A DNA stretch of 64,000 bases, from assembly GCA_039704465.1 (NCBI GenBank), contig JASFAU010000004.1:1302001-1366000 (forward strand). Direction: 5' to 3'. Below, piece after piece: positions 43,110 through 54,962 of the stretch. The translations under genes and the position numbers were made by a program. The stretch is from Plasmodiophora brassicae. Its lineage: Eukaryota; Endomyxa; Phytomyxea; Plasmodiophorida; Plasmodiophoridae. The notes under the pieces were generated by a model that saw nothing but the letters and a program-made list of their open reading frames with translations, did not search any database and was not told the origin of the DNA. The number at the start of each line of letters is the position of its first letter. The stretch's first letter is position 1.

Positions 43110-44850
43110 CTACAGAAGCGGATGCTGGTCGTCGTCGAACATCTGTCTGGATTCCGGTACGAAGGGAGCCCGTCGTGGTGGACCGAGAGCGCCGAGCGCA
43201 CGTAATGCCATGAAGAGGAGCGCCGTTGTCAGGTTGACGGCAATGGCGGCGAAGAGGAGGAACGGGGTGCGGGTGCCGATGGATCCGATGGTGAAGAGAA
43301 CGACGATAGTCTTGACGACGGTGATGGCCCAGGCGCCCGTCAGGCCGAAGGGGACAACGTATGGACGCGGCGTCATCGGCTCCGTGTACTTCAGGACGAT
43401 AAACGCAGCAAACTCTAGGAGCAAGTTGAAGCATTGGAGAATCATCTCAAATTGGACCAACTGGGAGAAATCCAACACGACAATGGCACCCGTAACGACG
43501 AGCTGCGCAACGATTGCCTTCACAGGCGTTCCATGCTTTGGCGACAGGTAGCTCAAAAAGAGTGGCATCGTTCGAATGAACACGCCCTGTTCCTCAGACG
43601 TATCCGATGCCATTGCCCATATTCGCCGAGATGTTGACGCCATTCCTGCGTTCTGTCGAGTCGCGCGTTAAGTACCATGGTGATGAGGCAACAGGTTTCC
43701 GTACCAGTTGGCCGACGCTGCCGCAAACGCAGGCTGCCCTAACCCAGATTGCTAGCCACGGCGACGCTTGCTTGGCGGCTTCATAGAACGCATCCGCAGT
43801 CCACAGTGCAGGGTCGGGCAACAGCGAGTACGAGATCGCAACGGGGCCGACAAAGGCGCATGTCGACGCGACCAATGCCAGTGCAATACCGAGCGGATAC
43901 GTCGTCGGAGGATCGGCAACCTCACCGGCAATTGAACCAAGAGCATCCCAACCTGCAGGGCAATGTCATATGAAACCCACGAAAGGGCGTAAGGCCCTTA
44001 CCGGTGTTTGACCACAGCAGAATCGATGAGAACAACGCCCAATCCGGCTTAAGCGGGAGCTTACTCCATGGGCCCGTCTCGAACGACGTAATTGCATATG
44101 GGATTTCGACAGCAAATACAGACTGGACACCACAATTGACACAGTTCCAAGCAGGTGCATGACGCGAACGTACCATGGAAGCAACAAGAAGGGCAATGGA
44201 TACCTCTCCGACGAGATCAAGACCCATCGCGTTACACAATGACATGACGCCAAGGATGGAAATCTTCAACGCCCAGCGTGGAAATTGCCCCAAGTGTCCC
44301 GGCAGGTACGAGGCAATCAGGTTTGGATAAAGGCAAATATCTAGGAACGACGACGCTAACGTCATGTAAGCGTTGACAACGCCCGCCGTTTCCCCCAGGG
44401 CTCTCCAGACCCATAGAAATGACCCTACTGAACGTTCGCAGTTGTCCCCTTAGCAATCAACAACGGCGGATCCAACCTCCATTGTCCGGCATCATGGTTG
44501 ACAATTCTGTACGACAAACAAACGCTAAGGAAACGAAGCGCGGTCCCCAGATACTGTCCAACCGGCTGTCATCAACGACTGCGGGATGGCCCAGACGAAC
44601 GGGAGCAAAACCAGTCCTAGGAGGCAGTAGAACACACCTCCAGCACCAACGGCTTCTTCCAACCCGAAAGGTCCTTACGTTCACAAGATCGTCACCAATT
44701 AACCCGACAGTTGACAGTTAGTTCCAAGATGGGCGTACCGCCACAGGTCAGGAAAAAGCCCAGTGCGACGAATCGCCCGAGCGTCAGGACGCGGACGGGC
44801 CTGCCATCAAGCTGCACGACGCCATCGATATTAGGGTCACTATCGGGCAT
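43110..44850 (-). CDS. APC-superfamily amino acid/polyamine transporter
   Basis: Exons are 44850-44739, 44673-44563, 44506-44465, 44427-44174, 44122-44002, 43952-43705 and 43652-43110 (476 aa). The first helix has the APC motif L-G-F-F-L-T-C-G-G-P-F-G-L-E, completed across intron 1. I-P-Q-S-L-M-T-A-E-L-S-T follows, then W-V-W-R-A-L-G-E. The middle has L-L-W-S-N-T-G-W-D, and the late part Y-T-E-P-M-T-P-R-P-Y-V-V-P, typical of plant and fungal PUT/LAT-like permeases. About twelve membrane helices are expected. Intron 3 is only 37 bp. It is paralogous to the gene at 53091-54753. Substrates are probably cationic amino acids or polyamines, by family only. Confidence 0.9.
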
Positions 44851-45302
44851 GGCACGCTGCCTTGGCAGCGCCCGCCCGCCTTCGTCAGCAGCGCCCCACG
44901 ACCGGCGTTGTCGTGCTGCTCACCACCGTTACCGGAATGCCGTCACTCCGCCGAGCGAACTTCGTCTCTCGCGCGCGACAATGTTTTGCAGGATTTTCCA
45001 AACCCGGACTCGCGACGGGATGATTGCAGACGCGGGCCGTGACCACTGAGCTGCTGCCCAACGAAACCTGTCGTGCAAGTACGCACTGCCAAGCCCGGTC
45101 CGCTAACCATTGCATAGGTGAGGCTGAGCGCCAGGCACGCATGCTGCGGCATGGTATCTACGTAATTGTACAGGCAGGTGTACGCATTTCGTGTACGGGA
45201 TGCGCCGATGACGATGGGGGCACCGTCGTTGTGAGCACGTGGTGGTGGTAAGAACGGTAACGCAAAATTTGGACATCGGACTGCGTCGCCTGGACAAGGG
45301 CC
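44851..45302. other. Intergenic, divergent promoter of the APC transporter and Spc24
   Basis: No open frame with coding character, no RNA gene and no repeat were recognised in this 452-bp gap. Confidence 0.45.
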
Positions 45303-46028
45303 ATGTCGACGCTGGCAGAGACGAGCTCTGTGGTAGGAACGGATGCGGTGTGCCTGGCCTGGGTGTGATCCGTTGGTTGAACACTGTTGCTAGTTGGATG
45401 AACTGACCGCTGTGTTCGCTGCCGACGACGATGAGCAGCTGCTGCGGCACGTGCTGGATACGAAGGCGACGATCGAGGCGGACTACGACAGGAAGGAGGC
45501 GCAGGTTCGCGCCGTGATTGACGACCTGGGCAATGCTATCTCGAACCTGCAAGCTGAGATCGCGGCATCACCCGAGGAGCACTTCGTCCAGGACAGGGAT
45601 CGTGCCGAACGCGACCAGCAACGACTGCGGGATGAGATCAGCAGATTGCAGAAGCAGCGTGATATCGCCATCCAGAGGCTTGCGGAGGTAGGGCATAACG
45701 ACGGACGGGCTAGGCGCTTTCGCACAGGTTGACTTCATGCCAGATCGAAACGGAGAACGCGAAGATCGACGAGCAAGAGACGGAGGAGTCCAGCACCGTC
45801 GGTGCCCAGATTCCGCATGCGAAGCATTTAGTGAATCTGTACTCGTCAATCTCGAACATCAAATGGGATTTCGACGAGCTTGACGACGTAAAGGGCACGA
45901 TGTTCCTGCCCAAGAAGAGCGACGTCAAGATGTTCCACTACAAGGTCGGCGACCCGATGTCGCTAGCCGAGATCCGCAACGCTCTGTGGGATACGATGTG
46001 GCTCAATCATTCGCCACACGAAACGTAG
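45303..46028 (+). CDS. Kinetochore protein Spc24 (Ndc80 complex)
   Basis: Exons are 45303-45332, 45394-45687 and 45744-46028 (202 aa). The first exon is ten codons (M-S-T-L-A-E-T-S-S-V), ending at a good GT donor. Residues 15-125 form a long coiled coil rich in D, E, R, Q and L. The C-terminal domain reads L-Y-S-S-I-S-N-I-K-W-D-F-D, then K-G-T-M-F-L and a last helix I-R-N-A-L-W-D-T-M-W. This pattern and the total length match Spc24, which pairs with Spc25 to anchor the microtubule-binding Ndc80-Nuf2 arms. The sequence is divergent, as is usual for this family; Spc25 is the main alternative. Confidence 0.75.
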
Positions 46029-46118
46029 GGTCCCCTATCAAGCAAGCGCCGCTCGATGTGTATAAAGCCAGCCGTTCCTGTTGTCACTGTGCAAGTATAA
46101 TATTGTACGTATGGTACA

Positions 46119-47069
46119 TTAAGCAGCCAACGCGCCCGTCTTCGTTTGAGGGAACGGCCATGCATGAACGACGTGGTCGCCTCCGGTGACGCAGACAGGC
46201 GCGGTCCCATGCCACGACATGCCTGTCGCGCCCATCTCCTGCGTAACCGCCCTCTTCTCTTCGGTCGTAACGTCCCACACCTGAATATCGCGACCCATCG
46301 TCGTGGCTAGCACCGCCGGACTGCTGATCGAGAACCGAACGCGGTCGAACGGGGACAACGGCGCCTGCTCTTGCCGAACTGGACTGGCAGCGAACCGACA
46401 ATCGAACAGCGACAGGCGGTCGGTGCTGACGGTGGCGATATACGGGAAGTGGAAGTCAGCGTCAACGACAAGGCTTGTGAACCTCCTGATCAACGAGTCC
46501 GCGTCGGGCGTACTCCTCGGGTCGACCAAACGCATGGCGCCGTTCAGTTCGGCGACGAAAACGACGTGCGGCAGGCGAGTCGACGTTCGAACTGCGACGC
46601 CCGACGATTGCAGCGTCTGCAACGTGCCCGACTGGCACGACTCGATATCGGTCAAGCAGACGAGCGCGTCGTCGGCAGCGGTGATTACGGAGGATTCCGT
46701 CAGAACGCACGCGTTGATCAGGTCGCGGTGCGGTTCGTATTTCCGAGACGCGGTCCGCTCCTCGCCGTCCCCGTCGACGAAGCGGTAGACGGTGACAGAG
46801 CAGTCCGGAGTCACCATGCCGAGCGTCAGGTTCCCAGGAATGCTCTCGGGATGCCACGACACGGACGGGACGTAGCAATGCCCGTGCCGCGCCTCGCGAA
46901 CGACGCGAACCTCGCCGCGCTGCACGTCGTCGACCGTCGCGACGGTCAGCACCGACTCTGCGCCGATCGCCAGGTACGACGCCGCGAACGGGAACGGGCA
47001 CATCTCGACCGACGAGATCGTCGACGCCGACTCGCACGCGTACGACCACGGCTTCGTCGTCGACGCCAT
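46119..47069 (-). CDS. nup37: Nucleoporin Nup37
   Basis: A single exon of 316 aa (human 326). Nup37 is a WD40 propeller in the Y-complex of the nuclear pore. The repeats are divergent, and few carry the W-D ending. The C-terminal block M-S-W-H-G-T-A-P-V-C-V-T-G-G-D-H closely follows the human S-W-H-R-T-L-P-L-C-V-I-G-G-D-H. V-S-W-H-P-E and the early C-E-S-A segment also agree. The gene is intronless. Its stop lies 90 bp from the Spc24 stop on the other strand. Confidence 0.85.
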   Translation of the reverse strand: MASTTKPWSYACESASTISSVEMCPFPFAASYLAIGAESVLTVATVDDVQRGEVRVVREARHGHCYVPSVSWHPESIPGNLTLGMVTPDCSVTVYRFVDGDGEERTASRKYEPHRDLINACVLTESSVITAADDALVCLTDIESCQSGTLQTLQSSGVAVRTSTRLPHVVFVAELNGAMRLVDPRSTPDADSLIRRFTSLVVDADFHFPYIATVSTDRLSLFDCRFAASPVRQEQAPLSPFDRVRFSISSPAVLATTMGRDIQVWDVTTEEKRAVTQEMGATGMSWHGTAPVCVTGGDHVVHAWPFPQTKTGALAA

Positions 47070-47217
47070 TGCGCGCAGTCCCGGCGGCAGCTTCTGCGCG
47101 ACTGGCGCGCGTCAGGTGCCGAGCAAATTGACTGCAGGTAGGTGCCGGTAAGTGGTACCAGGTGACGGCAGCTGTATTGATCGTTGGGGGCGGTGGCACA
47201 GCAGAGCGATCTACTAT

Positions 47218-47790
47218 TTACTTCATGGAGTACATGCCGGGCTTGTAACCCTTCAGCGGCGGGTGCCACTTCGGATTCGGGATGCACAGCGGCATCTGGT
47301 CGTCGTCGTTGAGGACCTCGGCGGCTTTGCGCAGGGCGTCGGTGGGCAGGGCGGCGATCGCCTCAGCGCGCAGGCGAATGCGCTCGGTAAGATATGCCTT
47401 GATCCGGCGGTCGCGAGCGCCGCACTGCCGGGAGTATTCCTTGGCGAGCTCCTTATGCCGGTCAAGCTCCTGCAACGTAGCCAGTTAGGAACGCGAACGG
47501 CGGCGCCGTGGACAACTGCCAACCTCTTGTGTTCGATCATCGGCCGCGCCCTTCTGGTCGTACCACTCGATACACTGCGCGACGACCTGATCGTCTTGGC
47601 CCGGCGATTCCCTCTCCTTCTTCGGGTCCTTCTTCCCCTTCATCTTCGACTTCTTCTGCTCCGTCCGCTTCCGCTCCTCCTCGAGTTCGTCCTCGGTGGA
47701 GTCCATCCTCTTCACGGGGATCTTCAACGACCGCCACTGCATACCGTGCCGGGCAATGCTCCATCGCCGCGCCGCAATCCCCACCAGCAT
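47218..47790 (-). CDS. Probable mitochondrial ribosomal protein (mL40-like)
   Basis: Exons are 47790-47524 and 47469-47218 (172 aa). The N-terminus M-L-V-G-I-A-A-R-R-W-S-I-A-R is an arginine-rich amphipathic presequence. A highly charged central helix (E-E-E-R-K-R-T-E-Q-K-K) and a long helix rich in R, A and E follow. The ending P-P-L-K-G-Y-K-P-G-M-Y resembles the P-P-x-x-G-Y-x-P-x-G-K-Y of mL40 proteins of the large mitochondrial subunit. The presequence is clear; the family call rests on the C-terminus and layout and is tentative. Confidence 0.5.
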
Positions 47791-48212
47791 GGCGACGGAA
47801 AACACCGCACTGCCGCCTCCATGCCGCCGAGGCGGTCCCCCACCGGCCACCTGACCTTGTCGCCACGAGATAGGTGATACTGGTCCCCAGTGCGGCTATG
47901 TAGCAACCATCATCAGCTGATATAACTATACACGACGACCCACCACTTTCAGCGTGTCCTAAGCAACGCCCGGGTCAAACGTCGTCGACCTCGCAGGTTC
48001 GCGGTCGTTCGCACGAGCGCCTCAATCGCGTTAGGACTAGGGGTCACATAATATGTATATCGTTGTGCCCAGAGGCCCCACGGCCTCCTGCTCGATGCTC
48101 GGCTGACGATCCGCGCATCAGGATGCCGCTGGCGATGCATGCACCATTCGTCAGCGCTTGGCCCTGCTCCGCACGGCGATCCGTCCGACCACCATCCCTG
48201 CCCAACACGGGA
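47791..48212. other. Intergenic, divergent promoter region
   Basis: It lies between the mitochondrial-type protein (minus) and the zinc GTPase (plus). Nothing else was recognised. Confidence 0.45.
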
Positions 48213-49632
48213 ATGGCATCCGTCGATGCCCATGTCCCCGTCATTATCGTTACGGGTTCGTTGCGGTTCCAGCCGAGAGGCGTCCTTGGGAGAGGCGGGT
48301 GTCTGTTGCTGATATGACGGCACAGGGTTCCTTGGGGCCGGCAAGACCACGCTGATCCGGTCGATAACGTCACAGCTGCAGGCGGGCAACCCGGGGTACA
48401 AGTCGGTGTGGTTGAAGAATGAATTTGGAGACCAGGCTGTGGACACGGCGCTTGCCGGGTCGTCTGTGTCCGTGAAGGAAATCGTCAACGGATGCCTTTG
48501 CTGCCAGTTGGTACGACGCTCCGAGTTACGAGGATAGGCGGCTGTGGCTTGACACGGCCTGCTGGCCAAGGTTGGACAGATGGCGGATGCGCTCGGGGAG
48601 CTCGTCGCGTCGCGACCTGCACCAGAGCACATTTTCATTGAGACGTCCGGGTCCGCATATCCGGCGCCTCTTGTTCTCGAGGTCCAGCGATTGCAGGTCA
48701 GATATCAACCCTAAACCGAAAGTATGTATATTCCGGTTCATCGTTCTTCTTGCTGCCCAGGGACAAGGTTGCCGACTCAAGATTTCGTCAGTCGTCTGTG
48801 TAATTGACTGCGAGAATTTCCCTGGGTGGGTTCGGCTCTTCTCGTGGGACCATATCCACTGACATGTGCCTGTGTTTAGGTACAAGGATACCAGTATCAC
48901 TGCAAAGCTGCAAGCCAAGTTCACTGACCTTATCCTTCTCAACAAACACGAGAACATCTCTGAAGACCACCTTGATAAAGTAGTCGATCAGGTTCGTGGC
49001 TGTGCGCGTTCGTCCAATATTACGAATCAGCTTTAGCTGACCGGTCTTCTATTGTCATTGACAGGTCGTAGGGTTGAATCCGGACACACCTCGCCTGAAG
49101 ACAGCGCGTGGGGCAGTGAACGCTGAACTTCTACTGGATTTTACGCACAGGGAAGAAATGGACCGATTAATGGCGTCCGATCCTGTCGTCAGCAATCCAC
49201 ATCACCATTCTAATGAGGTTACACATATTAACGGCGGGCCGATTCCCTACAGTACTCAACCGCCCTCCCTTGAATAGGTTGAGGTTCTATCGGTTCAGCG
49301 GCCGCGGGCGGAGCCGTTTCTCGAGAACGAGATCACAGAATTTCTGGGGAATTTGTCGCGGGATACATTCTACCGCGTCAAAGGTCGGTGATGACGACCC
49401 ATTCTAATATGCAAGCTGACGGCCACATCCAGGTTTTGTCTGGACGACTGAAGGACCTAGATTGCTGAACTTTGCATTCGGACGTTGGGAGCTGATTCCG
49501 CTCACAGCCGACGATCGTGCCGTGCCTCCTGTGTCGAAGTTGACCATTATGGGCAGCGGTATCCGGTTTCGGACGGGTTCAATTCGTGACGCTCTACGCG
49601 TTGCAGACGACGCCATCACGCTGATTCAGTGA
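48213..49632 (+). CDS. CobW/ZNG1-family zinc chaperone GTPase
   Basis: Exons are 48213-48255, 48326-48510, 48571-48696, 48761-48825, 48880-48991, 49065-49217, 49278-49383 and 49433-49632 (329 aa). ZNG1 (CBWD) proteins deliver zinc to methionine aminopeptidase at the cost of GTP. The P-loop is completed across intron 1 (V-T-G then F-L-G-A-G-K-T-T). The metal motif C-L-C-C is intact. I-E-T-S-G-S-A-Y-P, I-L-L-N-K-H and a histidine cluster N-P-H-H-H follow. The C-terminal domain has F-Y-R-V-K-G-F-V-W and L-L-N-F-A-F-G-R-W-E-L. One acceptor is AAG. A ZIP zinc importer lies 7 kb away, but nothing links their control. Confidence 0.93.
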
Positions 49633-49776
49633 CATTCGTCGAGGGAGCGTGCCCTCGTCTGGTAGCACGGGTATTCATGGGCTCACAAAGCACGCGAGTC
49701 AGACGAACCATTGTATTGTTGGGTGGATCGTTGGACAATCAATACAATAATGGGCTAGGTACCGACGCGCCACTAC

Positions 49777-52763
49777 CTAGGCGTCCCACTGATCAGGGAC
49801 GTTGTCGTTACGAAGCGAGTCCCAGATATTCGACGCGCGTTGCGGTTGCTGCAAGCGGAGACTGGGCTTGCCGGCGTTGGGTTTCGAGCCTTTCGACGCC
49901 GCCGCTGACGCCTGCATTTGATCAACGAACGATTGCGATGGTGCCACGACCTCCGAATAGACCAGTCCGGATTCGTCAACATTGCACAGAGCGCTTTGCA
50001 ATGCATCCGTACTGGCGAATGCAATCACAACAGCGGTCCGATCGAGCCAACGTACCTGGACGTGGTCAGAGTGTCGCCATGACGCGACAAGCCGGTCAAG
50101 GAGGATGTTGCCGCCTTCAACGAGACCGTTGATTTGGACGACTGCGTGCGTTGACGGCGCTTGTGCCACTTTCGGGCGAGTGGAAGACGGGTCCCGAGCA
50201 TACAGTTGCGCGCAGGATGACAGTAAGGCTCTGGAATGCAGGGCACGCGAGCTGTCCTGACGAACGAACCGGACGCAGCGGCCTTTCCCGTCGTTGAACA
50301 CCTCCGAGACGAGGCCATACGCCTGCGCCATGTGGCGTAGGAGTTGAACACGGTTCAGAGTCGTGGCATCCATAAACAGAGTGCGATTGCTTGATGACAG
50401 GAAACTGTCCAGCTGGCGTTCGGCGCGTTGAACGAACACTAGGTCGTTGTTGGCGAGCGTTAGGATATGGACGGTCCATGGGATCTTGACAGGTTCCGCC
50501 GATGCTCCTATGGGGACATCAAGGGCAGCTGCCAACGCTCGGTTCCTTTGCGTCTGCAGGCAAACGGTGTCGCAGGGCAACTGTTGGGCATCAGGGAACC
50601 CGGAGGTATAGCCACATTGCTTTTCGGCAACCAAGCGTCCACAAGCGCACTGCACTCGAATGCATTTCTTGCAAGGTACACTTGGACAGTTGTCGTCGCC
50701 ATGGCAGGACGCGGCACACGGGTGAGAGCATGGGCGAACAGAGCCGCATTTCTCGGTACAAGGAGAGTCGCGTTCATGAACGTGACAGGGTTTGGTGCAA
50801 ATGTGCCGCCGGCATGGCATGGGTTGCCCACAAGGATGCCCACAAGAAACAGCTGCGGCCGAGCAAGGAACTGAAGGCATGGTCTTGTGCCCTCCCGCGC
50901 ATAATCTATAGGCGAGCGTCAGATGTCCCGGCTTGAAGCGACTCGTAAAGTGATGCCTACCTCTTGACAAGAATCATGCACTTTGGGCAAGGTCCCACGT
51001 GACAGTTGTAAACGCAACGATGCCCACAGGGACGGGTCACGCGGCATGGGTTCGTACACTCTGGAGGATCAGTTCCGCATAGCACTGGTCCAGGAATTCT
51101 CCTGGCACCGCAGGGGCACGACACACCTTCGACAATGGGGCGACCACAGGGCTACAAATGAACATCAACGAAGGCAGACCGATGAACAACCGGGAACCGG
51201 CTTACTGGACACGGTTGGCTGTGGCAGTTTTGCTCGCAGGCATGAATCCCACAGTTGAGCGTCTTCCCACACGGCACCGTACATGTGTGGGACACAAGAT
51301 CACAGCAACGTTTCGTGCATCGGTGGCGACCACACCCAAGTGGAGCATTACACACAGAAGCACATCGCAGCTTGGGCGTCCCATCCTCTTCAAGAGCTGC
51401 GCACGAAACTCGTCAGCGAATGACATGCGATACCATGCAAGTTCCGAAACAATGCTTACCGTGGCGATATTCAGGGCAAGGAAGAACGCGAACTTCACGG
51501 CCACAGAAGCAGAGCGTCGTCACCATTTCGGAGCATGGCGGACAGGGAGAGTCGTGGCATGGATTCGTGCAGACGTGTTCACATCCAGGCAGGCGGCGTC
51601 CGCAGGTCTGATCGCACGTCGGGATCGGGTCAAGGCAGGAGACGCGGCGAGGAGCATCAGGCGGAAACAATTTCCCACATGCACATGTCTGGGGATCGGT
51701 TACAGCGCGATCGCAGGATGGGCACGGTCCTGAATGGCACAGCAACGTACAGGAATGATTTCCGCATGCAAGCTGCTTCCCGCATGCGGTTCCGCACGTG
51801 AAGTGAAGCGTCCCAGAAATCTTGTCAAGAACGCCTTCTCCGCAATTCATCGTCGCTTTTGACCGGCCACAGAAACAGGTGAGATCGTTCTTCAAATTGC
51901 AGGGCCCGCACGGCCCGTTATGGCACATCAATTTGCTGCAGGAAAACACACACACATATCAGATCGATCATGCCTGGGCAAACGCGAACATCTGGTAACA
52001 TACCAGGTGTGTTTCTTGCACTGGAGCAATCGCCTGCATACTGCAGAGCATGTCGGTTTCGAGTCCGTTCGTCGGCTGCATCGAATATCGATCCTCGAGC
52101 GCTTGCAGGCGCACTGCACCGATACCACGGCGGTGCACTCTGGGCATGGGCCCGGGTGGCAAAGCAGCGTGCACGTATGGACGCACCCAGCCACAGATCG
52201 CGGGCGCCCACAAACGCTCCCGCATGAATGCGGCGTTAGATCAGGGTCAAACGATGGATCCTTCATCTTGCCACAGAAACACTTGTAGAACGTCGGCAAA
52301 TCCTTCTTCGCGGTGATCACGAACTGACAATTGGGACAGCGCCAGCGTTTCAACGTTTTGGCATTGGAAGCAGGCGCATCCTGCGCCTGCTGTGATCGTC
52401 CCCAGCGCAGAGCACATTCTAGATGGACGCACGCGTAGCAAGACGCACAGGCAAAGATCGCCGCGCGCGCTCCAATGTTCTCGATACATATCGCGCATGA
52501 ATATTGCCCTAGCGTGAAGCGCCGGATCATCTCTGTGGCATCACAGAATCAGGGGCGAACGCTACCCACAGCGACACACGACGGGCCCTACCATCCGCTA
52601 GCATTGATATCGTGGGCGCGGACGCCGGACTGGACGCGGGCGCCGGCGCATCGTGAATATCGTCGCCTGCTGCCGGGACGGACCCGCTCCGTTTCTGCCT
52701 TGGCCGCCAGCGTCTGCCCCGACCGCGGCGACCGCGTCGCGCGCCTCGGTCCGCCTCCGACAT
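49777..52763 (-). CDS. NFX1-type zinc finger protein
   Basis: Exons are 52763-52580, 52532-52004, 51935-51460, 51387-51206, 51151-50961 and 50905-49777 (896 aa). The N-terminus is basic with RG-type repeats (G-R-R-G-R-G-R-R). A RING-CH-like finger follows (C-A-I-C-I-E...C-V-H-L-E-C...W-R-C-P-N-C), giving possible E3 ligase activity. Then comes an array of NF-X1 zinc fingers, each with C-x-C-x6-H-x3-C spacing, e.g. C-G-K-Q-L-A-C-G-N-H-S-C, spanning exons 2-6. An R3H-type nucleic-acid domain follows (R-T-L-F-M-D-A-T-T-L-N-R-V-Q-L-L). NFX1/shuttle-craft/FAP1 proteins regulate transcription or mRNA. The intron at 51388-51459 ends AAG. The start follows a CTG-rich 5' leader. Confidence 0.93.
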
Positions 52764-53090
52764 CGAAACCCGCTCCTGCTGCTGCTGCTGCAAACCAAAC
52801 CCAGAGCAAACTGCGGAATGCCGCTCGCGTCGCGCGCGCGCGGCCGGTCGGATCCGCGGAATAGAAAATTCGTATCCGAACCGTGGCCCGTATTCTATTC
52901 GGGGCGGGCCCTGAACCCCCCAAAGTGGACGGGACGGGTCGCGCGTTACAGCGCAGTGTGCCGCGGCGACTGGGGGCAGCCGGGGGCGGACTGCTGGACC
53001 AGTGGTGGAGGGCGACCCAGCACGGCCGCCAGACGGGTCATGGTCGGGCGGGTGGCCCTCTAGGCGGCCGGCCGGTACATAGCGGGACGC
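52764..53090. other. Intergenic, divergent promoter of NFX1 and the second APC transporter
   Basis: A CTG run (52778-52794) sits just upstream of the NFX1 start. No gene was found in this GC-rich gap. Confidence 0.45.
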
Positions 53091-54753
53091 ATGAGCTATG
53101 CGCACGCCGTTGCCTGGCTTGCCGACGACGGCGGCGACGACGACGACGAGCGCAAGGCGCCGCTCGTCGACGACGACCCGGAGCGCGGTCTGCTGCTGGA
53201 ATCGGATCAGGAGAAGGACGGCGAACCGAGTCGTGATGTCCCGAAACGCGTCCTGTCGATCCGGCGTCTTGTGTTCCTTGCGTTCTTCCTGACGTGCGGC
53301 GGGCCATTCGGCCTCGAAACGGTCTGACGAGTCCGTCGCCTGCCTCTATTGCTCATCCCATTTACACGTGCGACCAGGCGGTGGAGGTTGGTGGCGTCGG
53401 CCTCGTTATTATTGGTCTTCTAGTCCTGCCCGTCATCTGGTCTATCCCGCAATCGCTGATGACGGCTGAGCTAGCAACCATGATGTCTGTCAACGGAGGG
53501 TACCGCTCTGCTGTCGCCGACGCCTGTCCTGCTGATTTTCTGACTCGCTGTGCTCGAAGTCCACTGGTGTGGGTGTGGCGGGGCCTGGGGGAACTACCCG
53601 GCGTAATCAACGCGGCGAACGGTCTAGCGACGAGCGTGATCGACATCAGCGTCTACCCAGACTTGATCGTGGCCTACCTGCCGATAACGCTGTCCCCTCT
53701 CGCAAGATACCTGGGAAAGGTCGGTATCCTGGCCCTCGTCACCGTCATCAACATCCTGGGCCTGGAAGTCGTCTCCGTCGTCTCTGGCGTTCTCGTGTTC
53801 ATCAGCATGGGTGTGTTCGTTGTCGAAGTACCGTATGCAGTTGCCGTCTGGGATGCGTCTAAATGGACGTCGGTGCCGACACCCATCGACTGGGCCCTTC
53901 TGTTCTCCATTCTGCTGTGGGCCAACACCGGCTACGATTCGCTGGGGAACTTTGCAGGCGAAGTGGAACGCCCGACCCGTACGTACCCGCGGGCTATCGC
54001 CCTGACCCTTGTGGCGAATTCCTTCGCGTACATTGGCCCAATCGTCGTCGGCTACACGCTGCTGCCCGACGTTAAGCTCTGGGACGACCGTGGGTTCCTT
54101 GAGGCCGCCGAGAAGACGACCTTTTGCATTGCAATCTGGATGACAGTCGCCGCGTCGTTGTCAAACGTGGGCAAGCTGAACGTCGGTATCGCGACAACAG
54201 TAAGGAATCGTTCGGAATGCGCACGTTTGAGGCGTCGCGCTCAGCGGGATTCGTTCAGGCACGGCTAATGTGGGCGATGGGTGCCCGGATTCAGGACGGG
54301 GGCGTGTCCATGCGAACGCTTCCGTCGGCGTTCGGCGTCCTGTCTCGACGGTTTGGCACCCCCGTTCGTGCGCTGCTCGTCCAGTTCCTTCTGGCATCGG
54401 TCATGTGCCGGTTCGACTTTGCCGCGCTCGTCCAGTTCGAGATGTTCCTCAACTGCGTCTGCTTGGGCCTTGAGTTCGCCGCGTTCCTCGTCCTCAGATA
54501 CACCGAACCGCTGACACCGCGCCCGTACGTCGTCCCAGGCGGGCTCTGGGGCGCATGGGGCATCACCCTGTCGAAGAGCGCAATCCTCCTGTTCACGGTG
54601 GGCTCAATCATCTGGCTGAAGCCTGTCATCTTCGCCGGCGCCGTCCTCTTCAACGCCCTTGTCGTCGCCGTGTACTACTGGCAGCGTTTCCGCAAACGAA
54701 GAAGGCGGAAGCGTCATCAGAGGCAGAGGTCGCTGTCCCATTTCGGGGGATAA
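53091..54753 (+). CDS. APC-superfamily amino acid/polyamine transporter (second copy)
   Basis: Exons are 53091-53321, 53378-53499, 53560-54199 and 54259-54753 (495 aa). The N-terminal cytosolic tail is acidic (D-D-G-G-D-D-D-D-E), followed by F-L-T-C-G-G-P-F-G-L-E-T, I-P-Q-S-L-M-T-A-E-L-A-T and W-V-W-R-G-L-G-E. L-L-W-A-N-T-G-Y-D and Y-T-E-P-L-T-P-R-P-Y-V-V-P come later. The 60-bp intron at 53500-53559 is a multiple of three and has no stop, so the frame reads through it. I removed it because the paralogue at 43110-44850 lacks those residues and its ends fit GT...AAG. Alignment with that paralogue is good throughout, but four of its introns are absent here. Confidence 0.9.
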
Positions 54754-54962
54754 ATCTACGCATCCAAGCGCTGAATGATACACCTCGTGGTCGTTTCGTC
54801 GCAGTTGTGTCCAACAAGGAGGACCAGGTAGGAGGAATCCGTTTCCCAGCAGGGCAAGGCCCCGGGACCCGCTTCTGGTCACAGGAGCGACCACGTTTGC
54901 AAGGCGCGTAGCAATGCAACGGTCGTAGGACAGATGGCTTGCTGAGGGAGGCGAACGCTACC

